NCBI GenBank assembly: GCA_947503585.1
Contig: CANNEJ010000015.1
Coordinates: 1-12,371 of the forward strand
Source: Anaerolineales bacterium
GTDB lineage: Bacteria > Chloroflexota > Anaerolineae > Anaerolineales > UBA11657
DNA: 12,371 nt
Direction of reading: 5' to 3'
Shown here piece by piece: positions 7,823-12,371 of this stretch. Under the pieces are notes generated by a model. That model made no database searches, was not told the origin of the DNA, and saw only the letters and a program-made list of their open reading frames with translations. The position numbers were made by a program, and so were the translations under genes. The first letter of the stretch is position 1. Each line of letters opens with the position of its first letter.

Positions 7823-9262
7823 ATGAATGGTAGGAAGTACAAGACACTGCTGCTGGTTGCGATCGCGCTGCTGCTGTTTGCTTGCAACAGCCCCACGCCC
7901 GCTCCCGTGCCCGACAGTCCGCAATCCGGCACCGCGCTTGCGGCTGCGCGCACGCGGGTGCCAGAGCGCAAAGCGCTGGCAACCCAGCAGGCAAAACAGA
8001 CAGTGCAGGCATTGGCTGGATTGACCGGTGCCAAGGGATCGGAAACACCCGGCGCCAGCACGCCTGGCACCCCAGTGGCTGGGGAAAGCAACACACCCGC
8101 TGCCCAGCCCACAGCCGCCAACGCCACAATCGCAGCCACCAGTACAGCGGAGCCCTCACTAACTCCCAGTTGGACGCCCACGCCCAGCTGGACGCCTACC
8201 GCCAGCTGGACGCCTACGCCCAGTTGGACCCCCACGCTCAACCCCACTGTTACCGGCACGCCCAGTCAGACGCCGTCCCCCACGACCACGCTGACTGCCA
8301 CGCCGACAATTACCGCAACTACGGCGGGCGGTGGTGGCACCCGGGTAGCGTTTGTGGCTGCCCGCGATGGCAACCGTGAGATTTACACCATGCTGCGGGA
8401 CGGCAGCAGCGCAGTGCGCCTGGCCGAGGCGCCGGCGGATGACTCTGCGCCGGCGTGGTCGCCCAACGGCACGCGCCTTGCCTTCCATAGTTCGCGTAAT
8501 GGCAACTTTGAGATCTATGTGATGAATGCCGATGGCAGCAGCATTACGCGCTTAACTACCGCCACTGGCGACGACCAATATCCGGTCTGGTCCAAAGACA
8601 GCAGTAAGATTGCCTTCACCACCGACCGCGACGGCAACCAGGAAATTTATTCAATGAACGCAGACGGCTCATCCCAGACGCGCCTGACGCTCAGCACGAA
8701 AGAAGACGGCGGCCCGCAATGGTCGCCGGATGGCGCAAAGATTGTGTTTACCTCACTGCGTGATGGCGACGCGGAGGTGTATGTAATGAATGCGGATGGC
8801 TCGGCACAGACGCGCCTGACTTACAATACTGCTTACCAGGGCGATGCAGTCTGGTCGGCTGATGGCACACTGCTGGCTTTTGTATCGGCAGAGAATGGCA
8901 ATAAAGAGATCTACACTATGAAGCCGACCGGCGCTGAGTCCAAGCGCCTCACTACTAGCAGCGGCGACGATGTTGCGCCGCAATGGTCGCCGGACGGCAG
9001 CAAGCTCGCGTTCGTTTCGGCGCGCGATGGCAACAACGAGATTTACTCAATGAACAATGTAGGTACGGAACAGGTGCGCCTGACAAGCAACTCTGCGGAT
9101 GACAGTGCAGTGCGCTGGTCGCCGGACGGCTCGCAGCTTTTGTATGTGAGCAGCCGGGATGGCAACGCAGAAATCTACAGCATGCTGGCGAATGGCAGCT
9201 CGCAGACAAATCTGTCGCGCAACAGGGGTGCTGATGTGGAGCCGGCGTGGCAGTCGAAGTAA
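7823..9262 (+). CDS. TolB-like seven-bladed PD40 beta-propeller lipoprotein
   Basis: 479 residues, exported and lipid-anchored. A Lys/Arg N-terminus and hydrophobic run end in LLLFAC, so Cys21 is the anchor. Residues 22-173 are a Thr/Pro/Ala/Ser-rich spacer that includes four SWTPTP-like units (116-139). Residues 174-479 are seven WD40-like PD40 repeats, each exactly 44 residues except the last (42), with pattern AFxSxRDGNxEIYxMNxDGSxxxRLT followed by WSPDG. Seven blades would make a closed propeller. TolB-type propellers bind proteins or ligands; no catalytic residues are evident and the partner is unknown. ATG 7823 was preferred over an in-frame ATG at 7769 and earlier codons because it has AAAGGA at about 9 bases and directly gives the signal peptide. 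It is separated by 98 bases from the SDR upstream and may share its transcript or have its own. Confidence 0.9.
   Translation: MNGRKYKTLLLVAIALLLFACNSPTPAPVPDSPQSGTALAAARTRVPERKALATQQAKQTVQALAGLTGAKGSETPGASTPGTPVAGESNTPAAQPTAANATIAATSTAEPSLTPSWTPTPSWTPTASWTPTPSWTPTLNPTVTGTPSQTPSPTTTLTATPTITATTAGGGGTRVAFVAARDGNREIYTMLRDGSSAVRLAEAPADDSAPAWSPNGTRLAFHSSRNGNFEIYVMNADGSSITRLTTATGDDQYPVWSKDSSKIAFTTDRDGNQEIYSMNADGSSQTRLTLSTKEDGGPQWSPDGAKIVFTSLRDGDAEVYVMNADGSAQTRLTYNTAYQGDAVWSADGTLLAFVSAENGNKEIYTMKPTGAESKRLTTSSGDDVAPQWSPDGSKLAFVSARDGNNEIYSMNNVGTEQVRLTSNSADDSAVRWSPDGSQLLYVSSRDGNAEIYSMLANGSSQTNLSRNRGADVEPAWQSK
8168..8239 (+). repeat. Four tandem 18-bp units coding SWTPTP-like hexapeptide
   Basis: Four consecutive 18-base units (8168, 8186, 8204, 8222) encode SWTPTP, SWTPTA, SWTPTP and SWTPTL in the linker of the propeller lipoprotein. 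The copies differ by a few bases, mostly silent (agt/agc, cct/ccc), so this is a recent but not identical expansion. Unit number may vary between strains. Confidence 0.85.
8342..9259 (+). repeat. Seven in-phase 132-bp repeats encoding PD40 blades
   Basis: Six units of exactly 132 bases and a last one of 126 bases encode the propeller. Unit starts are 8342, 8474, 8606, 8738, 8870, 9002 and 9134. Protein similarity is high (RDGN.EIY.M, RLT, WSPDG) while the DNA copies have diverged, and no unit gained or lost a residue. Confidence 0.85.
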
Positions 9263-9477
9263 ACGAACGGCTTCTGGCTGATGGGCCAGATTTGGCCTGC
9301 GGCGTTGGAGTGCAATGAGCTACATCCATCTCAGCGCTCATTGGCATATAGCATGGTGAAGTTGGGAAGGGATAGCCGTGCACCATCAATCAAACAAGCA
9401 ACCTGGGCGCATGTTCTGTTGAAGGAAGCCTACAAATCGGGTGACAAACCGGACTAGAGCAGCACCATCTGTCCGCA
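9263..9477. other. Intergenic region, 215 bp, with weak hairpin and a small broken frame
   Basis: A short stem GGCCA/TGGCC with loop GATT lies at 9284-9297, about 22 bases after the propeller stop, without a T-run; it may be a weak terminator. Between 9314 and 9457 one frame reads 14 codons, a TGA at 9356-9358, then 32 more codons to TAG 9455-9457 (ending LLKEAYKSGDKPD). The peptide is not recognised. It could be a decayed gene fragment or chance. Confidence 0.4.
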
Positions 9478-10752
9478 GTGAGAAAACATTCAGATAAGCG
9501 GAAACATGACGCGGCGGCCGGGCTCCCGGCCGATGCGCGAGGTTCCGCAGTAACTGAATCTAAAGGGCAGGGTGCGGTGGCTGAGCGCAGGCAAATCGGC
9601 CGCTTTATCCGGTTTGGGACGATCGGCTTCTACGCTCTGTGCTTCGCGGTTATTTTGAGTGCCATTATGGGCGGGTGGCCATTTCGGCGAGTTAGTACTG
9701 AGCAGGTGTCCGCGCCGGCAGCTGTAGCGGAAGCAACCGGGGATGCGCCTGAGCTCGCTTTAGCGGTCGTGCTAACAGCGGTACCGGCTAGCGTTGTGCC
9801 GGATGCAACTGCGCTGCCAACGGCTACTGCACCGGCCAGCGCAACTCTGCAGCCCACTCCGACTTTGGCGCCTTCAGACACGGCCACGGCCACGCCAACC
9901 GCAACGGCAACCGGGACAGCCACGGCGCGGCCAACCAGGCAGCCCACCAAAACCAAAGTACCTATCGTGCCTGCGGTGGCGGCAACAAATGCGCCTGCTA
10001 ACACCAAGGTGGCCGCAACAAGTGCGCCTATTGCCACCAAAGTGCCGGTGCCTACGGCGCTGCCGACAGTCACACCGGTTCCTACCGAGGATATTAACGC
10101 GTTGACAATTGACGAACTTGGGGATCGCGGCGCCATGGCGTGCGGCGGGTTCGGTTGGGCGAAGAGTTTTGGGTGCAAAAACGCTGCGGAGGGGCGGCGA
10201 TGGTTTGAGCTGGTTGCTAATGCCGGTGATGCTGCGGGTTGGACCATGATTGGGCATATCTATTGCGGGCCAAGGTGGGGTAGTGAGAATCGATGCAGTG
10301 ATGCGGCTAATGCACGCGTCTATTTTGAACGGGGTGCTGCTGGCGGGCACTTCGATGCACTGGGATGGTTGGGGGACACTTATTGCGGTCCAGGGTGGAA
10401 TTTTGAAGGCATTAAATGTGCGGATAAGGACGGGGCAATTGCGTACTACCAAAAAGCGGCGGCGGCAGGCATTACGGATGTGATGATTCATTTAGGGAAT
10501 ATTGCTTGCGGTGACAGTTGGCAATTAGATTCAGTTCTCCACTGTTTGGATCAGGCTGGCGGGAAGCTATGGTTCGAAAAGTCCGCGCTGGCCGGCAACG
10601 GTAATGGAATGGCATTATTGGGAAAATTGTATTGGATGTATTACGAGGATGAAAAAGCCTGTAGCTGGTTTCGGAAGGCGTTAGCGTCGGACACTATAGG
10701 CGACATCTCTCGGCAAACAGTGACAAGATGGTTGCTCAGCTGTCCGAAATAG
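9478..10752 (+). CDS. Single-pass membrane protein with Thr/Pro linker and Cys-paired Sel1-like repeats
   Basis: 424 residues from GTG 9478, the first start after an in-frame TGA at 9442. The N-terminus is short, charged and probably cytoplasmic; one membrane helix spans about 47-66 (FGTIGFYALCFAVILSAIMG). Residues 75-205 are low-complexity Ala/Thr/Pro spacer. From about 208 come Sel1-like helical repeats (RRWFELVANAGDAAGWTMIGHIY, here as separate helices; then ARVYFERGAAGG, AIAYYQKAAAAG, GKLWFEKSALAG). The repeats carry inserted loops with cysteine pairs C222/C233, C263/C273, C303/C314 and C344/C356, plus C395 and C422. Outside the membrane these could form disulfides. Sel1 repeats usually mediate protein contacts; no enzyme motif is seen. 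The start is uncertain, as no ribosome binding site is visible. Base composition drops within the gene: the linker is GC-rich, the Sel1 part about 50% GC on a sampled line. Confidence 0.75.
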   Translation: MRKHSDKRKHDAAAGLPADARGSAVTESKGQGAVAERRQIGRFIRFGTIGFYALCFAVILSAIMGGWPFRRVSTEQVSAPAAVAEATGDAPELALAVVLTAVPASVVPDATALPTATAPASATLQPTPTLAPSDTATATPTATATGTATARPTRQPTKTKVPIVPAVAATNAPANTKVAATSAPIATKVPVPTALPTVTPVPTEDINALTIDELGDRGAMACGGFGWAKSFGCKNAAEGRRWFELVANAGDAAGWTMIGHIYCGPRWGSENRCSDAANARVYFERGAAGGHFDALGWLGDTYCGPGWNFEGIKCADKDGAIAYYQKAAAAGITDVMIHLGNIACGDSWQLDSVLHCLDQAGGKLWFEKSALAGNGNGMALLGKLYWMYYEDEKACSWFRKALASDTIGDISRQTVTRWLLSCPK

Positions 10753-10810
10753 TTCGAGCCCCTCAGATTGTCTCGCCGGTTCGCGTCAGGGCGGGGCACG
10801 GTGGTTGGTT

Positions 10811-10829
10811 GCGCACTTACCGAGTGCGC
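10811..10829. other. Inverted repeat GCGCACT/AGTGCGC
   Basis: Perfect 7-bp arms with a 5-base loop (TACCG), extendable by one G-T pair. There is no T-run, so it is not a typical terminator. It could be a protein-binding site or part of a structured transcript. Confidence 0.5.
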
Positions 10830-10856
10830 GGGACGGCTGGCAATAGTGCAGATGCT

Positions 10857-10883
10857 GGTGGCAACTGATTCGCAGTTGTCATC
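10857..10883. other. Inverted repeat, 11-bp arms, loop ATTCG
   Basis: Core arms CAACTG and CAGTTG extend to 11 pairs, two of them G-T, around a 5-base loop. It lies 27 bases after the first inverted repeat. No T-run follows. Two stable hairpins in tandem suggest a structured leader or operator region in front of the DUF4011 gene. Confidence 0.5.
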
Positions 10884-10920
10884 CAACCAGAGCGTTGTCC
10901 GGCGTACCTGTGGCCTCGAT

Positions 10921-10951
10921 TTGAACAGCAGAATTATTTGCAGGCTACAAT
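10921..10951 (+). promoter_or_regulatory. Possible sigma-70-type promoter upstream of the DUF4011 gene
   Basis: TTGAAC (10921-10926) and TACAAT (10946-10951, one mismatch to TATAAT) are separated by 19 bases, slightly long. It would start transcription near 10958, giving a leader of about 160 bases. The match may be chance. Confidence 0.25.
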
Positions 10952-11118
10952 CGGAGGGCAACAAGTTGAGTTGCGGGGCGAAGCCGGGTTTGGGTGCCTG
11001 CAACCAACGCGTGATTTTCGGAAGCACCCTTGCTGCGCTGATGCGGAGGTGCGCGCTCGAGGCGCCCGAAGGTGCGGACTTGAATGTTGATTGGAGTCGC
11101 AAGTACAGGGACTAACAA

Positions 11119-12371
11119 ATGACGGTTAATATAAACAGTACATTTGTCGGCACTGCAAAGTTAGCTATTGAAGTCGACTATTACGATGTATTGAGCTACG
11201 CCTATGCAGGCACCCGCCGGCCGCTGGTTCGGCGAATTCGAGTGGCAAATGCGGGCGGCGATCTTGCTGCGGGCACTCTAATCTGGCCGCGGGTATTTGT
11301 TGAGTCTGCGGTGGAGGGAGACCTTGTAAGCAAGTGGCAAGGTCTTGCCATGGAGCTGCCGGATGTAGACGAGGGAGCCGCAGACTGGGATCAGATTAGT
11401 ACACCGATGATGCTCAAGACGGTGGGGCGGCTGGAAGAACCAGTCGCAGCCGAGGTGGTGGTACAAATTTTTGCCGGCGAAACTCTGGTTGAGGAGCAGC
11501 GCCTGCCGCTAACTGTGCTCGCTGCCAATGAATGGATGTTTCGGGCGGAATACCTTGACGCGCTGGCCGCTTTTGTGCTGCCAAACAGCAAGGCGATTGT
11601 GCCCGTTCTGCAGCGGGCGCGTGAGTTGCTCGGGGAACGGACAGGCTCGCGCAGCACGGAGGGGTATCAAGGCGGAGATGAGCGAGTGCATCAGCTGGCT
11701 GAAGCTGTTTATGATGCGCTCAGTGAGCAGAAAATAGATTACTCCAATCCCCCCGCAAGTTTTGCCGGTTATGGCCAGAAAATCCGGTCCCCGCGCACAA
11801 TTCTTTCTGAAAAAGTTGGCACTTGCCTGGATACAAGTGTGCTTTACGCTGCTTGTTTGGCGCAGGTGGGGTTGGAGCCGGTAATCTTTGTGGTTCAAAA
11901 CCATGCTTTTTCGGGATACCTCGCAAGTGCGCTACAGGTTTCTCAGGACACTGTCGTTTCCGACAAAGCAGAGCTGGTGGAGTTATTTGCAAAAGAGAGA
12001 GTGCATCCGGTTGAGACAACGACCCTTTGTACAGGGGTAAATTATCTGAATTTCAATGCGGCGCGGGAGTGCGATAAGAAGTACTGGTCCCACCAATTGG
12101 CCGAGATGCAGGGCATGGTTGTAGTACGAACTTGCTGGCAATCGGGAATTATGCCGCCTCCGGTTTTGTCTGACCAGTTGACCAATGAGGTTGAAGGTGA
12201 GATCACGCAGAGTTCCGCCCAGTCCTCTGCGCCTGATGGTGTTGACGGTATCTTGGATGAAGCATGGGAGCCGGGTCTGCGCGCCGGCCGGCGGCCGCCG
12301 CCGCGCGTGCGGAGCTGGCTTGCATCGCTGCTGGACTTGTCGCGCAATAACCGCTTACTAGACATCAAGAT
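11119..12371 (+). CDS. DUF4011-family large protein, N-terminal part (transglutaminase-like domain), cut by window end
   Basis: 417 codons are visible from ATG 11119 and the frame is open at the right edge. AGGGA lies 7 bases before the ATG. Residues about 8-135 look like a beta-rich domain. Residues about 136-345 match what I recall of the N-terminal region of DUF4011 helicases: NEW (137-139), LAAFVLPN (149-156), GYQGGDERV (182-190), PPASFAGYGQKIRSP (211-225), then a transglutaminase-like core with Cys236 (GTCLDTS) and His262 (QNHAFSGY). The usual third acidic residue is not evident. A linker rich in Ser/Gln/Glu (355-380) leads to VRSWLASLLDLSRNNRLLDIK (397-417, the usual DUF4011 start, here named in two parts: VRSW and LLDLSRNNRLLD). 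Family members typically continue into superfamily 1 helicase and DUF3320/nuclease-like domains, not visible here. Role is unproven; relatives suggest nucleic-acid conflict or phage defence. Confidence 0.8.
   Translation, partial: MTVNINSTFVGTAKLAIEVDYYDVLSYAYAGTRRPLVRRIRVANAGGDLAAGTLIWPRVFVESAVEGDLVSKWQGLAMELPDVDEGAADWDQISTPMMLKTVGRLEEPVAAEVVVQIFAGETLVEEQRLPLTVLAANEWMFRAEYLDALAAFVLPNSKAIVPVLQRARELLGERTGSRSTEGYQGGDERVHQLAEAVYDALSEQKIDYSNPPASFAGYGQKIRSPRTILSEKVGTCLDTSVLYAACLAQVGLEPVIFVVQNHAFSGYLASALQVSQDTVVSDKAELVELFAKERVHPVETTTLCTGVNYLNFNAARECDKKYWSHQLAEMQGMVVVRTCWQSGIMPPPVLSDQLTNEVEGEITQSSAQSSAPDGVDGILDEAWEPGLRAGRRPPPRVRSWLASLLDLSRNNRLLDIK

Larger units (their letters stand above)
10753..11118. 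other. Intergenic region, 366 bp, with two strong inverted repeats
   Basis: No recognisable gene. It holds two hairpins (10811-10829 and 10857-10883) and a possible promoter (10921-10951), listed separately. An open frame from TTG 10768 to TAA 11113-11115 (115 codons) ends 3 bases before the next gene. In the same frame, a TTG at 10966 has GGAGG 8 bases upstream and would give a 49-residue peptide. The peptide has no recognisable fold or family, so it is not called as a gene, but the close spacing to ATG 11119 leaves a small upstream ORF possible. Confidence 0.5.

Noticed and set aside
8168..8239. Tandem 18-bp units as a CRISPR or intergenic satellite
   Set aside because: Units are adjacent without spacers and lie in frame within a coding linker.
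8159..8488. Arg/Gly-rich antisense frame over the Thr/Pro linker
   Set aside because: It is the complement of repetitive linker codons and not an independent protein.
10768..11115. 115-codon frame with TTG start before the DUF4011 gene
   Set aside because: It spans both inverted repeats, has no recognisable fold or ribosome binding site at its start, and its composition looks like translated non-coding DNA; kept only as a remark.

Overview
The window is most likely from a Chloroflexota bacterium (Anaerolineae-like). This is inferred from style, not from a marker gene. The clues are a GT39-type membrane glycosyltransferase with a long beta-sandwich tail, several envelope proteins with Thr/Pro/Ala-rich 'TPT/TAT' linkers, a TolB-like beta-propeller lipoprotein, and a GC-rich genome (hand counts of single 60-base lines give about 62-72% GC in the left part). 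Every supported gene is on the + strand. No tRNA, rRNA, CRISPR array or insertion sequence was seen.

Layout. (1) 76-2502: polytopic GT39-like glycosyltransferase, reading frame open to the left edge. (2) 2581-5423: a tight cluster made of a 28-codon leader ORF with a near-perfect ribosome binding site, an SDR dehydrogenase whose start lies inside the leader, and a GMC oxidoreductase of the long-chain alcohol oxidase type that overlaps the SDR by 23 bases. A clear hairpin-plus-T-run terminator (5498-5522) ends this unit. (3) 5424-5880: intergenic. (4) 5881-7724: an alpha-carbonic-anhydrase-like lipoprotein that has lost two of three zinc ligands, followed 8 bases later by a second SDR. (5) 7823-9262: a lipoprotein with a Thr/Pro linker and a seven-fold, exactly 44-residue PD40 propeller. 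(6) 9478-10752: a single-pass membrane protein whose outer domain is made of Sel1-like repeats, each carrying a cysteine pair. (7) 10753-11118: intergenic, with two strong inverted repeats. (8) 11119 to the right edge: the 5' part of a large gene of the DUF4011 family, with an N-terminal beta region, a transglutaminase-like domain and the first residues of DUF4011. Family members usually continue into helicase and nuclease domains, which are outside this window.

How it fits together. The SDR and GMC enzymes could act successively on a hydroxylated lipid or alcohol, but the substrate cannot be read from sequence. The envelope proteins (degenerate carbonic anhydrase, propeller, Sel1 protein) look like surface or binding functions. 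From about 10,080 onward base composition falls to about 50% GC on sampled lines. Together with the DUF4011 gene, whose relatives resemble defence or nucleic-acid conflict proteins, this suggests the right-hand third is accessory or transferred DNA. The two most interesting points are the carbonic-anhydrase-related lipoprotein with a rewritten metal site and the truncated DUF4011 gene with its structured upstream region.
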